DNA of 64,000 nt from Alphaproteobacteria bacterium (GTDB lineage: Bacteria > Pseudomonadota > Alphaproteobacteria > Rhodospirillales > Casp-alpha2), in assembly GCA_024279135.1 (NCBI GenBank), contig JAJRRU010000036.1, forward strand, positions 23,788 to 87,787. The letters run 5' to 3'. Shown here piece by piece: positions 26,533-37,716 of this stretch. Made by a program: the position numbers and the translations under genes. The notes beneath the pieces are model-generated. The model was not told the DNA's origin. It ran no database searches and was given only the letters and a program-made list of their open reading frames with translations. Numbering within the stretch: the stretch's first letter is position 1; each line of letters begins with the position of its first letter.

Positions 26533-27207
26533 TCAGTCAAGTGTCTCGAGCACTAATTTCTTAAATTCATCGTTATTTTTTACATATCGAACCGGTGGAA
26601 AGGATTCGAATTCTCCCGGATTGGGTGGATCATGGCGAATGAGGATGGGAATGCACCCTGCCCTGATACCACATTCCAGATCAATATCCGCGTCCCCGGC
26701 AAACCAGACATCATTGCCGGGTTTGAGATGACTGCCGCGCAGGGCCATATGTACAGGATCGCTTGCCGGTTTGTCCTTGAAGGCGTCCGACGCACCGACC
26801 AGGTTGCTGAAATAGGTATCCCAACCCAGGTGTTTTACTTCAATGCGTAAATAATCACCCAGTTTATTGCTGACAATGGCAAGAAAGATGCCGGCGTCTT
26901 GCACGGTGCGCAGCATGTCTTCGGCATGGTCAAGAGCCTGCAACCGGCTGAGATGAATGGTATCATAACGATCATAGAATATTTCGGCGGCTTCATGCCA
27001 GCGCTTGCCAAACAGGCTGGGAAAGCTTTCCTTCATGGATTTTCGAACACGCTGGCGGGCTTCACGCATGGTCCAGGTTTCATTGCCAAAGTGACTGAGC
27101 GTGGTGTTCATTGCATCGTGAATGGTCGCCCAGGTATCGACCAAGGTGTTGTCCCAATCGAAGATAATTGCTTTTGGGGCGGACAGTTTTGTTGCAGGTT
27201 TGGTCAT
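26533..27207 (-). CDS. HAD-superfamily hydrolase (phosphatase-like)
   Basis: 224 residues from the ATG at 27207, which overlaps the dat stop as ATGA. Motif I is FDWDNTLVDT (nucleophile Asp), motif II is in AIVSNK, then a Lys in DAFKDKPASDP, and acidic motif IV in WFAGDADIDLECG. It resembles phosphoglycolate phosphatase and related small-molecule phosphatases with a helical cap. Substrate unknown. Its place at the end of the ntr-trkA-dat series is common in Rhodospirillales. Confidence 0.85.
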   Translation of the reverse strand: MTKPATKLSAPKAIIFDWDNTLVDTWATIHDAMNTTLSHFGNETWTMREARQRVRKSMKESFPSLFGKRWHEAAEIFYDRYDTIHLSRLQALDHAEDMLRTVQDAGIFLAIVSNKLGDYLRIEVKHLGWDTYFSNLVGASDAFKDKPASDPVHMALRGSHLKPGNDVWFAGDADIDLECGIRAGCIPILIRHDPPNPGEFESFPPVRYVKNNDEFKKLVLETLD

Positions 27208-28055
27208 GAGTTTTCCAGAAAATCCAGGAAACCGTTGGATAAGGCCTCGCTCAAGGAGCCGATCTGACCATTGCCGAGCACACAATCATCAATTTTTGTA
27301 ACCGGTTTGACGAAACTGCTGGCACTGGAAATAAAAGCTTCGCGGGCTTTTTTTGCCTCTTGTGGGGTAAAGGCCCGCTCGATGATGTTGAGTCCCTGGC
27401 TCTCGGCGATTTTCAGGATACGCCGGCGGGTAATGCCATTGAGCAGGGCATTGGAAATATCACGGGTAATCAATTCGTCATCATGGGTGACGATCCAGGC
27501 ATTATTGGATGTTCCTTCGGTAATGAAACCATCCCTGTCGATCATCCAGGCATCATTAAACCCGCTTTCCTTGGCTCGCTGTTTGGTCATGCAACTGGCC
27601 AATAATCCGGTGGTTTTTATATCGCAACGCTGCCAACGCAGATCGGGCAAGGTAACAACAGAAATGCCGTTTTTATCGGGTCCGTGGACCAGTTCGCGCA
27701 TGTGTTTGGCCGTGACCACGAGGCTGCTTTTAATATCTTTGGGGTATTCGAACTGGCGCGAGGCAACACCGCGGGTAACCTGAAAATAGACGACTCCATT
27801 TATCAGGTGATTTTGTCGCACGACTTGACGCAGGATGACTTTCAGGGCGCTGCGCGCCACAGGCCATGCCATCTCCAGTTCATTTAATGAGCGGTCCAGC
27901 CTGTCCAGGTGGGGCTCTTCATCGATCAGAGCACCTTTGAAGACGGTGACCACTTCATAAACACCATCGGCAAACTGATACCCCCTGTCCTCAATATGGA
28001 CAGCGGCTTGGCCATGGGGAACGTAGGCTTTGTTAACATAGGCAATTCTAGACAT
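27204..28055 (-). CDS. dat: D-amino-acid aminotransferase (PLP fold type IV)
   Basis: 283 residues. Fold-type IV features: FADGVYEVV near residue 29, the PLP lysine K147 in RCDIKTTGLLA, and FITEGTSNNAWIV binding the cofactor phosphate. It matches D-alanine transaminase more than branched-chain aminotransferase (HMRELVHG, NGITRRRIL). It interconverts D-alanine/2-oxoglutarate with pyruvate/D-glutamate, feeding cell-wall D-amino acids. It starts 33 bp after trkA. Confidence 0.88.
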   Translation of the reverse strand: MSRIAYVNKAYVPHGQAAVHIEDRGYQFADGVYEVVTVFKGALIDEEPHLDRLDRSLNELEMAWPVARSALKVILRQVVRQNHLINGVVYFQVTRGVASRQFEYPKDIKSSLVVTAKHMRELVHGPDKNGISVVTLPDLRWQRCDIKTTGLLASCMTKQRAKESGFNDAWMIDRDGFITEGTSNNAWIVTHDDELITRDISNALLNGITRRRILKIAESQGLNIIERAFTPQEAKKAREAFISSASSFVKPVTKIDDCVLGNGQIGSLSEALSNGFLDFLENS

Positions 28056-28088
28056 GATTTTTTATCTTTATGAGGCTGAATGGGCTTA

Positions 28089-29465
28089 TTAAAAATATTC
28101 AAGCTGAACGGCAAACATTTTTTCAACTTTACGGATGGCCTTGGGTTCGGCAAACAGGATAATCCGGTCTTTTGCCTGAATAATTGTATCGCCATGGGGC
28201 GCGAACACTTCTTCACCGCGCACAACTGTTCCCAGCATGACCCCGGCGGGCATCTTTATATCACGTAAGGGTTTACCGACCAGTTCTGAGGTCTCAAGTG
28301 CTTCGGCCTCGATCAATTCGCCAAAGCCTTCGCGCAGGGTGTGAACGGAATGGATGCGCCCCCGTCTGACGTGCTGCAGGATTGTCGAGACCGTAATATG
28401 GCGTGGGTTGACCACCACATCCACGCCCAGAGACGCGATCAAGGGTTCGTAAACCGGTTGATTGACCAGGGTTATGACCCGCTGGCAGCCATTTCTCTTG
28501 GCCAGCAGGGATGACAGAATATTGGTTTCGTCGTCATCGGTGACCGCAACAACGGTTTCGGTCAGGGTCACATTAGCTTCTTCCTGAATTTCAGGGTCCA
28601 GCACCGAACCGTTCAGAACGATGGTGTTATTCAGGGTTGAAGCCAGCTTCTGGGCTCTTTCCTTGTTATGCTCAATCAGCTTGGCGTTGACCCAGGGGTA
28701 ATTTTGCTCAATTTCCTTGGCCAGAAACAGGCCGATATTGCCGCCGCCGAAAATGACCAGGCGGCGGGCCTCGCTGTGATCTTCACCGAACGCGGTCATG
28801 ATGCGGCCGACCTGGCTGGAATCCACCACAAAGTAAACTTCGTCACCGGCCAGCATCTGATCATCACCGTTGGGCACGATAGAGGTGTTGCCCCGCATGA
28901 TGCCGGTAATAACAATATTCAAATCGGGAAATAATTTCGTCAACTGGCGCAAAGGCGTGTTAATAAGCGGGCAGTTTTCCTTGCAGCGTACCCCGATCAG
29001 TTTTACACGGTCTTCCGCCAGGGGGATGATTTCAAAGGCACCGGGAACCTCCAGCCGACGGCTCACGGCGCGGGCAACCTCGCGTTCCGGTGAAATGATG
29101 ACATCGATAGGCAGGTGATCGCGGGAAAACAGGTTTGCCCAACTCGGGTCCAGATAGCTTTGTTGGCGAATGCGGGCAATTTTCATGGGAACGTCGAACA
29201 GCGAATGGGCGACCTGACAGGCAACCATGTTCACTTCATCGGCATAGGTTACCGCGATAATCATATCGGCGCTCTCAATACCGGCCTTGATCAGCACATC
29301 GGGTTGCGATGCATGGCCGATGATCCCGGTTGCGTCCATGGTATCGTTGACGGTCCTGATTCGTTCTTCATCCTGATCGATAACGGTAATGTCGTTATTT
29401 TCCATGGCCAGATGGCGTGCGATGTTAAATCCGACCTGACCGGCTCCACAAACAATGACCTTCAT
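28089..29465 (-). CDS. trkA: Trk potassium uptake NAD-binding protein TrkA
   Basis: 458 residues. Two RCK halves: VIVCGAGQVGFNIARHLA with D36 region for NAD, and LVIFGGGNIGLFLAKEI, each followed by a TrkA-C domain (residues about 140-220 and 370-455). It binds the TrkH/TrkG channel at the membrane and gates K+ uptake in response to nucleotides. It sits 15 bp after ntrX; the ntrX-trkA order is conserved in alphaproteobacteria. Confidence 0.95.
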   Translation of the reverse strand: MKVIVCGAGQVGFNIARHLAMENNDITVIDQDEERIRTVNDTMDATGIIGHASQPDVLIKAGIESADMIIAVTYADEVNMVACQVAHSLFDVPMKIARIRQQSYLDPSWANLFSRDHLPIDVIISPEREVARAVSRRLEVPGAFEIIPLAEDRVKLIGVRCKENCPLINTPLRQLTKLFPDLNIVITGIMRGNTSIVPNGDDQMLAGDEVYFVVDSSQVGRIMTAFGEDHSEARRLVIFGGGNIGLFLAKEIEQNYPWVNAKLIEHNKERAQKLASTLNNTIVLNGSVLDPEIQEEANVTLTETVVAVTDDDETNILSSLLAKRNGCQRVITLVNQPVYEPLIASLGVDVVVNPRHITVSTILQHVRRGRIHSVHTLREGFGELIEAEALETSELVGKPLRDIKMPAGVMLGTVVRGEEVFAPHGDTIIQAKDRIILFAEPKAIRKVEKMFAVQLEYF

Positions 29466-29480
29466 ATTCCAGTCCCTTTT

Positions 29481-30857
29481 TTAAATACCAAGGCTTTTCA
29501 GCTTACGATGCAGTGCCGAGCGTTCCATGCCGACAAAATCAGCCGTCCGGGAAATATTACCATCCAGTCTGTTGAGTTGTGCAAGCAGATATTCACGCTC
29601 AAAATTCTCCCGCGCATCGCGTAGCGATAATCCCATCATTTCAAGCTGGCCGGACAAACCCAAATCAGAGGCCGATGCCTTGCCGGTCATTTCTGCCGGT
29701 AAAATATCTACATCAATGGGGGTTGTGTGATCGCCCGGTGCCATGATCAGCAGTCGTTCGATAATGTTGCGCAGTTCGCGAACATTACCGGGCCAGTCAT
29801 AAATCTGTAAAGTGGCAAGCGCATTGCTGCTCAGTGTGCGGCATGACTGGCCGGTTTGTGCAGCCGAAAGCTCCAAAAAATAATTTGCCAGTTCTGGAAT
29901 GTCTTCGCGGTGTTCTTTCAGGGCTGGCACATTTATAGGCACAACATTGAGTCGGTAATAGAGATCTTCGCGAAAATTCCCTTGCGATAATTCGATGGCC
30001 AGATCACGGGTCGATGATGCAATAACCCGTACGCTGACCTCGACCTGGGTGCTTCCTCCGACACGTTGAAAGACCTGTTCCTGGAGGACTCTGACAATTT
30101 TGCCTTGTGTTTCCAGTGGCATGTCGGCGACCTCATCGAGCAATAAAGTCCCGTTGTGGGCTCGCTCAAAAGTTCCCTGTCTGCGGATTTCATGTTCACC
30201 GTCTGCCGAGGCTTCTTCGCCGAACAATTCCATTTCCATGTGTTCAGGGGTCATGGTTGCGCAATTAAGCACGACGAAGGGGCCATTTGCCCGCGATGAG
30301 CCTTTGTGAATCATCCGGGACACGATTTCCTTGCCACAACCCGGCGGGCCACTGATCAGGACCCGGCTATTGGTCGGGGCCACACGGTCAATGAGCTGGC
30401 GCACGTCACGGATGATTTGCGAGGTGCCTTCCAGGGAATGAGGTTTCCCGGCCTTTAAGCGTAATTCCGAAACTTCACGGCGCAGGGTATCTGTTTCAAG
30501 CGCGCGTTCAACCGCCAGGATCAACCGTTCGGCCTGAAAAGGTTTCTCGACAAAGTCAAAAGCCCCAATTTTGAGGGCGGCAACGGCGGTTTCAATGTTG
30601 CCGTGACCGCTCATCATGACAACGGTTAAATCCGGCGTGTTTTTCTTGATGGCCTCGAGAATTTCCATGCCATCCAGCTCACTGCCACGCAGCCAGATGT
30701 CAAGCAGGACTAAATCGGGGCAACGCTGATCGATACTGGCCAGAGCCGAGGTGCTGTCGGCAGCCTCTCTGGTTTCATATCCCTCATCTTGCAGTATTCC
30801 GGCGGTGAGTATCCGGATGTCGGCTTCATCATCGACGATTAAAATTTCATGGGTCAC
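29481..30857 (-). CDS. ntrX: Nitrogen regulation response regulator NtrX
   Basis: 458 residues, GTG start. Receiver domain with D53 (LVLLDIWL), then an AAA+ domain with Walker A GPPGCGKE and Walker B LLLDEVADMP, then a Fis-type helix-turn-helix (ISRTADFVGMERSALHRKL). The GAFTGA loop that contacts sigma-54 is replaced by GEEASADGEHE, as is usual for alphaproteobacterial NtrX, so it probably does not activate sigma-54 promoters. It is the partner of NtrY; the gap to ntrY is 3 bp. Confidence 0.95.
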   Translation of the reverse strand: MTHEILIVDDEADIRILTAGILQDEGYETREAADSTSALASIDQRCPDLVLLDIWLRGSELDGMEILEAIKKNTPDLTVVMMSGHGNIETAVAALKIGAFDFVEKPFQAERLILAVERALETDTLRREVSELRLKAGKPHSLEGTSQIIRDVRQLIDRVAPTNSRVLISGPPGCGKEIVSRMIHKGSSRANGPFVVLNCATMTPEHMEMELFGEEASADGEHEIRRQGTFERAHNGTLLLDEVADMPLETQGKIVRVLQEQVFQRVGGSTQVEVSVRVIASSTRDLAIELSQGNFREDLYYRLNVVPINVPALKEHREDIPELANYFLELSAAQTGQSCRTLSSNALATLQIYDWPGNVRELRNIIERLLIMAPGDHTTPIDVDILPAEMTGKASASDLGLSGQLEMMGLSLRDARENFEREYLLAQLNRLDGNISRTADFVGMERSALHRKLKSLGI

Positions 30858-30860
30858 AAT

Positions 30861-33128
30861 TTATATTCCTGTATTGGCATTACGTACTGCGCCATCATCG
30901 CTGCTGAATATCATGGATATCCGGGCTCCGGTATCCTTGTTGTCGAGTAACAGTAATTCACCATGATGATCCTCGACAATTTTCTTCACAATAGCCAGTC
31001 CCAGTCCGGTGCCCTTCTCGCGGTTGGTCACATATGGTTCTGTCAGGCGTTCACGGTTCTTGTTCGGCAAGCCGATACCGTTGTCTTCCACAGTAATCGT
31101 GATTTTCGGGCCACTTGGGCTATCATCACGAGTCAGGATTACAGTCACCTCGCCGGGGGCATTGTTTGTTGTTGTATTTACCAGTCGTTCGGTTATGGAT
31201 TCTGAAGCATTTTTCAGCAAATTTGTCAGGGCCTGAGTGATCTGTGTTCGATCACAATTGAACATAATATCATCTTTTGTGGATGAGAAAGTAACTTTTA
31301 CATTGGTATTCCTGTTGCGCTCCAGTATGGCGGTCTGGTGACAGAATTCCGACAGGTTTTCCAGATGGATAGAAGGTTCCGGCATTCTGGCAAAGGCCGA
31401 GAACTCATCGACCATGCGTCCGATATCGCCGACCTGTCGGATGATGGTGTCGGTGCAGATCTGAAACGTTTCCTTGTCGCTGGTGATTTCCTTAAGGTAT
31501 TTGCGATTCAGTCGCTCTGCGGAAAGCTGGATGGGGGTAAGGGGGTTCTTGATCTCATGGGCGATGCGCCGCGCGATATCTGCCCAGGCAGCCTGGCGTT
31601 GGGCTGATTGTAATTCGGTGATGTCGTCAAATGTCACCACAAAACCGATGATCTCGTCATCATCACGACGTTCGGCGGTGATCTTGACCAGTAAAATCTG
31701 GTTATGATTTTTTCGTTCAATGTGAATTTCCGCCTGACACATCCGTTCGGGATTGCACATGGCCGCTTTTAATAAATCCGCCATTTCCGGAATAACCTGT
31801 GTCAGGTCTGAGCCGATCTTCGTGGTCAGATCCGTTCCGATCAATTCAGATGCTGAACGATTGGGCAGGTTGATGTTGCCCTTATTATCCAGGCCAATAA
31901 CACCAGCCGAAACACCGCTGAGTACGGTTTCGGTAAATTGTCGGCGCTCATCTAGCAGTCTGTTGGCTTCCAGAAGCCCGTTTTTTTGTGTCACGAGTTG
32001 GTTGGACATTTTATTAAAGGTCCGCATCAGGGTATCGATTTCCGGAAGACTACTGGTTTCGGGCAGGGAAACCTCCAGATTTCCATCCCGGATTTGTTCG
32101 GCAGCCCCGATCAACCGGCCAATGGGGGTGGCAAACTGGGTCGCCAGATTAAGCCCGACCCAGGCTGCGGCCAACAAGACCAATATGGCAACAACGATAA
32201 ACAGCACCACAAAGGTGATTTGCAGACCGCTTCGTTTTTCTTCGAATTCCTTATACTGGCTGGCACCGCGTTCCACACGGGCAACATGTTCAACCACCAG
32301 GGGATCAACCAACCGGCCTATAAGCAGGAAGGCATCGACAAACCTGTTCAGATTGACCACGGCCCGCACACGGTCATCCTGATCACTGGTCAACACCACA
32401 ATTTCGCCAGTTAATGCCTGGTTGAATGCCCATTGCGGGGCCAGTTCAAATTCCAGGGCCTGGCTGAGCATGGAACGCGCCAGCACTCGGCCACCGGAAT
32501 CCACCACAATGGCTTCGGAAACCCCACGTATACCAGACTGGACCGTCAGAAAACGACTGAACAATTCCGGTTTCCCGATCAGTCTGGCTACATCACGGTT
32601 CAGATCATTGGCCATGGATGCGGCGTCGGATCGGATATTTTGTTTGTGTTCGTACAAATAGGCAATGGCAACCTGTGCCGAACCGTCAATGGCCGCCTTG
32701 ACCCGGTCACTGAACCACCCTTGCAGGCCCACATTGAAATATATGGCGGCAAAAATAGCCACCATAACCGCCGGTGTCACCGCGATCAGCGAGAATATGA
32801 TAACCAGGTGTGTATGAATACCCGCCCCGGCCTGCCCCCTTCTGTGCTCCTGGAATAATAACGCCAGCTTTGTGATGACCAACCCGGCCAGTAACAGCAT
32901 GAAGATCATATCGATGTAGAGCAAATACAACACCTGTTGCAGATTATAGCTCTCACCAATCATGCTCATGGCCGTGGCGGTGCCTGAAACCATAGCACCG
33001 GCAGCGATCAGATAGGCAATGCGCCGGGCATTCCTGCCTTTGCCGAACCAGGCGGCAATCCGGTTCATTCTGTTTGAAGATTTATCGGGCTGTTCAATTG
33101 CGTGAGCAACAGTTGTTTCAGGTTTCAC
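30861..33128 (-). CDS. ntrY: Membrane sensor histidine kinase NtrY
   Basis: 755 residues, GTG start overlapping the ntrC stop. Three N-terminal membrane segments (within residues 37-135), an extracytoplasmic region, a further membrane segment (about 305-330), HAMP ([12 protein letters not shown]), PAS ([18 protein letters not shown]), HisKA with the phospho-His in [13 protein letters not shown], and HATPase ([19 protein letters not shown]). It phosphorylates NtrX. The stimulus is linked to nitrogen and redox state in relatives. Confidence 0.95.
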   Translation of the reverse strand: MKPETTVAHAIEQPDKSSNRMNRIAAWFGKGRNARRIAYLIAAGAMVSGTATAMSMIGESYNLQQVLYLLYIDMIFMLLLAGLVITKLALLFQEHRRGQAGAGIHTHLVIIFSLIAVTPAVMVAIFAAIYFNVGLQGWFSDRVKAAIDGSAQVAIAYLYEHKQNIRSDAASMANDLNRDVARLIGKPELFSRFLTVQSGIRGVSEAIVVDSGGRVLARSMLSQALEFELAPQWAFNQALTGEIVVLTSDQDDRVRAVVNLNRFVDAFLLIGRLVDPLVVEHVARVERGASQYKEFEEKRSGLQITFVVLFIVVAILVLLAAAWVGLNLATQFATPIGRLIGAAEQIRDGNLEVSLPETSSLPEIDTLMRTFNKMSNQLVTQKNGLLEANRLLDERRQFTETVLSGVSAGVIGLDNKGNINLPNRSASELIGTDLTTKIGSDLTQVIPEMADLLKAAMCNPERMCQAEIHIERKNHNQILLVKITAERRDDDEIIGFVVTFDDITELQSAQRQAAWADIARRIAHEIKNPLTPIQLSAERLNRKYLKEITSDKETFQICTDTIIRQVGDIGRMVDEFSAFARMPEPSIHLENLSEFCHQTAILERNRNTNVKVTFSSTKDDIMFNCDRTQITQALTNLLKNASESITERLVNTTTNNAPGEVTVILTRDDSPSGPKITITVEDNGIGLPNKNRERLTEPYVTNREKGTGLGLAIVKKIVEDHHGELLLLDNKDTGARISMIFSSDDGAVRNANTGI

Positions 33129-34594
33129 TGGCGCCCTCCTTTGATGATATCGATGCCAAGTTCACGTATCTTCTTGCGCAAGGTGTTGCGATTCAAGCCC
33201 AGAATAGTTGCGGCGCGTATTTGATTGCCGCCCGTTGCTTCGAGAGTTTGTGATATCAATGGCTTTTCCACCTGACAAATAATGCGATCATAGAGGCCGG
33301 GCGCTGGCAGACGCCCCTGATGAGATTTGAAATAACGCCTCAGATGACGGGCAACAACGCTGCTCAGGTCACCATCTTCGGCGCTATCGAAGGACGGCAG
33401 GGATCGTGCCGTATGGGAAATTTCATTTTCCACAAGGCCGGGCGAAATGACCTCCTCGACGGCCAGAATAGTCAGCCTCTGAATGAAATTTTCAAGCTCG
33501 CGTACATTGCCCGGCCACGGGTAGCGCTTCAGAACGTCTTCGGCTTGCAGCGAAAGGCTCTTGGCGGGCAGGTTTGCCTGACGTGCCTTGCGCAGGAAAA
33601 AATTAGCCAGTTCGGGTATATCATCCACCCGATCACGCAGAGGGGGAATTGCGATAGGCACCACGTTAAGGCGGAAGAACAGGTCTTCGCGAAATTTTCC
33701 ATCCTGGATCAACTGTGACAGATTATGGTGTGTGGCGGCGATGACCCGCACGTCTGATTTGATGGAGACACGGCCACCCACCGAGGAAAATTCGCCTTCC
33801 TGCAAAACCCGTAACAACCGGGTCTGGGCATCGATGGGCATGTCGCCGATTTCATCCAGGAACAGCGTGCCCCCTTCGGCCTGGGCAAATCGTCCCTGAT
33901 TGCGCTGGGTGGCACCACTGAAAGCACCTTTTTCATAACCGAACAGCTCGCTTTCGATCAGGTCGCGGGGAATTGCCGCCATGTTCAGTGCCACAAAGGG
34001 TTTGTCGCGACGCTTGCCATAATCGTGCAGGGCACGCGCCACCAGTTCCTTGCCGGTTCCCGACTCGCCCGATATCAACACGCTCAGGTCCGTATTGAGC
34101 AAGCGGGCTATGGTGCGGTAAATATCCTGCATGGCCGCCGAACGCCCGATAATCGGTAAACTGTCATCCAGGGCGTCAAGCTCGCCAGGCTCGCCCACGC
34201 CGGGCGCGGCGATGCTGTCAGCCAGTGCCACCTTTACCAGATTGGTCAGTTCATTAATATCGAATGGTTTTGGCAGGTATTCAAAAGCTCCCATTTCGGT
34301 TGCCTTGACAGCCGTCATCAGGGTTGTCTGGGCGCTCATGGCGATGACGCGCAAATCCGGGCGCAACGCCTTGATGCGCGGAATCATGTCCAGTCCATTG
34401 GCATCGGGCAAGACAACATCGGTGATCACCAGGTCGCCCTGGCCCTGTTCGATATGATGCATCAGGCTGGCCCCATCGCTCAGCGGGATGACATCATAAC
34501 CGGTTCGGATCAACGCCTGGGTCACCACGGTACGAATACTGCTATCATCATCGGTGACCAGGATGATTGGCCGGTTTGACGTTGCTTGGTTCAT
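33125..34594 (-). CDS. ntrC: Nitrogen regulation response regulator NtrC
   Basis: 489 residues. Receiver with D59 ([10 protein letters not shown]), AAA+ domain with Walker A GESGTGKE, the sigma-54 loop as GAFSGA (Ser for the usual Thr), Walker [11 protein letters not shown], and a C-terminal Fis helix-turn-helix ([20 protein letters not shown]). It activates sigma-54 promoters of nitrogen-scavenging genes when phosphorylated by NtrB. It overlaps ntrB by ATGA and ntrY by GTGA. Confidence 0.96.
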   Translation of the reverse strand: MNQATSNRPIILVTDDDSSIRTVVTQALIRTGYDVIPLSDGASLMHHIEQGQGDLVITDVVLPDANGLDMIPRIKALRPDLRVIAMSAQTTLMTAVKATEMGAFEYLPKPFDINELTNLVKVALADSIAAPGVGEPGELDALDDSLPIIGRSAAMQDIYRTIARLLNTDLSVLISGESGTGKELVARALHDYGKRRDKPFVALNMAAIPRDLIESELFGYEKGAFSGATQRNQGRFAQAEGGTLFLDEIGDMPIDAQTRLLRVLQEGEFSSVGGRVSIKSDVRVIAATHHNLSQLIQDGKFREDLFFRLNVVPIAIPPLRDRVDDIPELANFFLRKARQANLPAKSLSLQAEDVLKRYPWPGNVRELENFIQRLTILAVEEVISPGLVENEISHTARSLPSFDSAEDGDLSSVVARHLRRYFKSHQGRLPAPGLYDRIICQVEKPLISQTLEATGGNQIRAATILGLNRNTLRKKIRELGIDIIKGGRQ

Positions 34595-35784
34595 GATACG
34601 GGGGCCGTGGTATCAATGTTAATGGGCAACAGTACCCGAAAAACGGTTTTGCCCGGCTGGCTGTCAAAGTCGATCATGCCACCATGGTCGGCTATAATCT
34701 TGGCACTCAGCGGCAGCCCCAGACCGCTACCGTGGGGCTTGGTGGTGATAAATGGCTCGAACAGGTATTCCTGTAGTTCTTCGGGAATTCCGGGGCCTTC
34801 ATCCACAACCTCTACCACCAGGGGTAAGTTACGCGGTCTCTGGTCATCGGACAGGGTAAAACGAACGCCGGGCCGGTAAGCCGTGGACAGGGTGATGCGG
34901 TGTATTTTGGTGTCGCTGGAATTGTTACTGGAATTGTCACCGGACTCATGGCTGGCTTCACAGGCATTCTTGACCAGATTAAGAAACACCTGGATCAACT
35001 GGTCCTGATCACCGGTAACTGGCGGTAATGAGGGATCGTAAAGGTTTGTAAAGGTTACATCTCTGGCGAAACCGTTTTGTGCGATTTGCTGGACACGGTC
35101 CAGGACTTTATGAATATTAACTGAATTCAGGTTTATTTCTTCGTTCTGCGAGCCGCCGCCCATTTTGTCCACCAGGTCACAAATGCGGTCAACTTCGTTG
35201 CGTATCAGGCTGGTCAACAGACGGTCCGGCTCGCTGGCATTTTCTTCGAGCAACTGGGACGCCCCGCGAATTCCCGACAAAGGGTTCTTGATTTCGTGGG
35301 CCAGCACCGAGGCCATACCGGTGATAGAGCGTGCCGCCCCCAGATAACCGAGCCGACGGCCAATTTTCTGCGACAGGGTCCGCTCGTGCAGGTGCAAGAC
35401 CACGCAAGTCTGGCCATTGTCGCCCTGATCGGCGCTCTGGTCACGCACCGGGGTGGCGGTCACGTCGACGACGGTATTTGCTTTGCGCACGGGGTCGATA
35501 ATGCGCAAGGCACTTTCGGTAATGCTGGAATTGATCGCCAGTGCCCGCTTGGCAAGATTTTCGAGACCGGTCGTTCCGGGAACATTGTGGGCCAGGCGCT
35601 GACCGCTCAGACTGGACAGGCTCTTGGCGAATAATTGTTCCGCCGCGCTGTTGATGGTGAGCACGTTTGCCTGTGCATCGAGCACGATAATCGAGTCTTC
35701 GAGCACGTTGAATACGGCACTCAGATCCAGTGTATACGGTGTTACGGAGCAGACAGGCATCATCTTGTGTACCGTTTTGACCAT
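34591..35784 (-). CDS. ntrB: Nitrogen regulation histidine kinase NtrB
   Basis: 397 residues from the ATG at 35784 (TGATG overlap with the dusB stop). It has no membrane segment. PAS domain ([25 protein letters not shown]), HisKA with phospho-His in [16 protein letters not shown], and HATPase ([24 protein letters not shown]). It phosphorylates or dephosphorylates NtrC under PII control. The order dusB-ntrB-ntrC-ntrY-ntrX is an alphaproteobacterial hallmark. Confidence 0.95.
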   Translation of the reverse strand: MVKTVHKMMPVCSVTPYTLDLSAVFNVLEDSIIVLDAQANVLTINSAAEQLFAKSLSSLSGQRLAHNVPGTTGLENLAKRALAINSSITESALRIIDPVRKANTVVDVTATPVRDQSADQGDNGQTCVVLHLHERTLSQKIGRRLGYLGAARSITGMASVLAHEIKNPLSGIRGASQLLEENASEPDRLLTSLIRNEVDRICDLVDKMGGGSQNEEINLNSVNIHKVLDRVQQIAQNGFARDVTFTNLYDPSLPPVTGDQDQLIQVFLNLVKNACEASHESGDNSSNNSSDTKIHRITLSTAYRPGVRFTLSDDQRPRNLPLVVEVVDEGPGIPEELQEYLFEPFITTKPHGSGLGLPLSAKIIADHGGMIDFDSQPGKTVFRVLLPINIDTTAPVS

Positions 35785-36770
35785 CAAGCAGCCATGCGTT
35801 CGATCAGGGGGGTATAGAATTCCCGGATCAATGTCATGACCTTCTGTCCGTCGGTTTCCTGGTTAATGGCCGATCTGTATTCGCAGGCACCAAACAGCCC
35901 CTTGGAATACCAGCCTAAATGTTTGCGGGCGATCTTGACGCCCTGTTCGCCGTAAAAATCCAGCATGGATTGATAATGGCGTAAAATACAATCCAGTTGG
36001 GTGCTCATGTCCGGATCGGGCAAGGCAGTGCCGGTGCTCAGGTAATGATCGATCTGATTGATCAGCCAGGGCCGCCCATAAGTGCCGCGACCGATTAACA
36101 GGCCATCGGCGTTCGATCGTTTCAGGCATTCTTTAGCAGTCTCTATACTGGTTATGTCGCCATTGGCGAACACCGGTATGGAAACTGCATCTTTTACGGT
36201 GGCGATGAAATCCCAGTCTGCCGAGCCTTTATAGAACTGGCAGCGTGTCCGGCCATGTACGGCCAGCGCCATGACGCCACAGTCCTCGGCTATTTTCGCC
36301 AGTTCGGGCGCGTTGCGGGTCTCATGGTCCCATCCGGTGCGCATTTTCAGGGTAACCGGGATGCTGACCGCACCGACAACGGCCTTGATCAGGGATTTGG
36401 CATGATCCAGATCACGCATCAAAGCCGATCCGGACTGGCCATTGACGACCTTTTTGGCTGGGCACCCCATGTTGATATCGATGATCGCCGCACCGCGCTG
36501 TTCGTTCAAGCGCGCTGCTTGCGCCATAATATCGGCCTGATAACCGGCAATTTGTACGGACATGGGCTGTTCTTCGCGACAGCACGACGACATTTTCAGG
36601 GTCTTGCGGGCAGCATAAACCATGGCCAGGCTGGCAATCATCTCGGAAACCACCAGCCCCACACCGAAGCTTTTAACCAGCCGACGAAAGGGCATGTCGG
36701 TGACCCCGGCCATGGGGGCCAGCACGATATTGCTGTCCAGTGTTACGCTGCCAATGGAAATCGCCGTCAT
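35784..36770 (-). CDS. dusB: tRNA-dihydrouridine synthase DusB (NifR3-like)
   Basis: 328 residues. FMN TIM-barrel with LAPMAGVTDMPFRRL, the catalytic Cys C103 in INMGCPAKKV, LKMRTGWD, VHGRTRCQFYKG, ANGDITS and LIGRGTYGRPWL. It reduces uridine to dihydrouridine in the tRNA D-loop. First gene of the ntr operon. Its leader (36771-36887) contains overlapping inverted repeats. Confidence 0.95.
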   Translation of the reverse strand: MTAISIGSVTLDSNIVLAPMAGVTDMPFRRLVKSFGVGLVVSEMIASLAMVYAARKTLKMSSCCREEQPMSVQIAGYQADIMAQAARLNEQRGAAIIDINMGCPAKKVVNGQSGSALMRDLDHAKSLIKAVVGAVSIPVTLKMRTGWDHETRNAPELAKIAEDCGVMALAVHGRTRCQFYKGSADWDFIATVKDAVSIPVFANGDITSIETAKECLKRSNADGLLIGRGTYGRPWLINQIDHYLSTGTALPDPDMSTQLDCILRHYQSMLDFYGEQGVKIARKHLGWYSKGLFGACEYRSAINQETDGQKVMTLIREFYTPLIERMAA

Positions 36771-36812
36771 GGGGATTGTGTGCTTTCATCATCTGCAAAT
36801 GGCAAAATGGGG

Positions 36813-36847
36813 ATATGCCATTAATAATGCCTGATTTTTAGGCATAT
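36813..36847. promoter_or_regulatory. Overlapping inverted repeats upstream of dusB-ntr operon
   Basis: ATGCCT (36827-36832) pairs with AGGCAT (36840-36845), and alternatively ATATGCC (36813-36819) pairs with GGCATAT (36841-36847). The two pairings exclude each other. Located between the ccsA-like stop (36888) and the dusB start (36770). It could act as a terminator for the upstream gene or as a leader element. Confidence 0.35.
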
Positions 36848-36887
36848 ATGGACCAAAAAGCAATCTATTGTGTGATAAAAATGTAAC

Positions 36888-37691
36888 TCAGGGCGATGTC
36901 ATCAACACATCGGTGACAAATTTAACTCCGGGGTAGGCCAGACTGAGCAACAGATAAGCCGCCAGGATCAACCGGGCGGCCTGTCGCCCGCGAACCCCGC
37001 TCTTGCGGTGCATCACCAGCAAAACGCCGATGATGGCAAAGGCCAGCAAGGCCAGAATGGTCTTGTGATCAAAATGCAAGAGCCAGCCATCATTGGCAAA
37101 GGACGCCGCCATGCCGGTTATCAGCCCCAGACCCAGTACTATTCCCCCTATACTCAACAGTCTGATTTGCAGGGCGTCACAATCGGCCATGGAAGGCAGG
37201 CGTCCGGTAAAAGCCGTTGAGGTCTTGTTCTTCAGGGCACGTTCGCGCAACAAACCCGCCAGTGCCGCACATGCCCCGGTGGTGACCACGCCGTAGGTTA
37301 TGACAGAAACCAGGACATGGAATATAACCCAGGGGCTGGTGATGCTCACGCCGCCCCCTGCCCCGGCATTTTCCCAGACCGCCGCGATCAGGGCCAGCAA
37401 GGCCATATAAGGCATGATAATCGGTGCCAGTTTCCAGCCTTGGCTGGTTAATACTGCAACCGCCCCGTAACAGATCAGCGTAAAGCTTATGGTAATCCAC
37501 AGGGCGTTGGAAAAGTCGCTGCGCCATACGCCATGGGAATGCATGATCACCCAGATCACAGGGCCGACCACTGCCACCACAAGGGTCGTCCAGAACAGGG
37601 CCGTGCGGCCGTTCTTGCCGCTCAGTGCCAGTATGGTGGCCGGTATCAAAGACAGAAAAGCAATGAAGCCGTTCAGGAAATTTCCACTCAT
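36888..37691 (-). CDS. CcsA/YpjD-like inner-membrane cytochrome c assembly protein
   Basis: 267 residues with about eight hydrophobic segments. The pattern (FHVLVSVITYGVVTTGACAAL, LLHFDHKTILALLAF, GRQAARLILAAYLLLSLAYPGVKFV) matches the YpjD/HemX branch of the CcsA family, where conserved His bind or pass heme. A role in heme handling or cytochrome c assembly is expected but unproven for this branch. It is divergent from ispDF. Confidence 0.78.
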   Translation of the reverse strand: MSGNFLNGFIAFLSLIPATILALSGKNGRTALFWTTLVVAVVGPVIWVIMHSHGVWRSDFSNALWITISFTLICYGAVAVLTSQGWKLAPIIMPYMALLALIAAVWENAGAGGGVSITSPWVIFHVLVSVITYGVVTTGACAALAGLLRERALKNKTSTAFTGRLPSMADCDALQIRLLSIGGIVLGLGLITGMAASFANDGWLLHFDHKTILALLAFAIIGVLLVMHRKSGVRGRQAARLILAAYLLLSLAYPGVKFVTDVLMTSP

Positions 37692-37716
37692 AGGTTGGTC
37701 TGCCTCGTCCGTGTTC

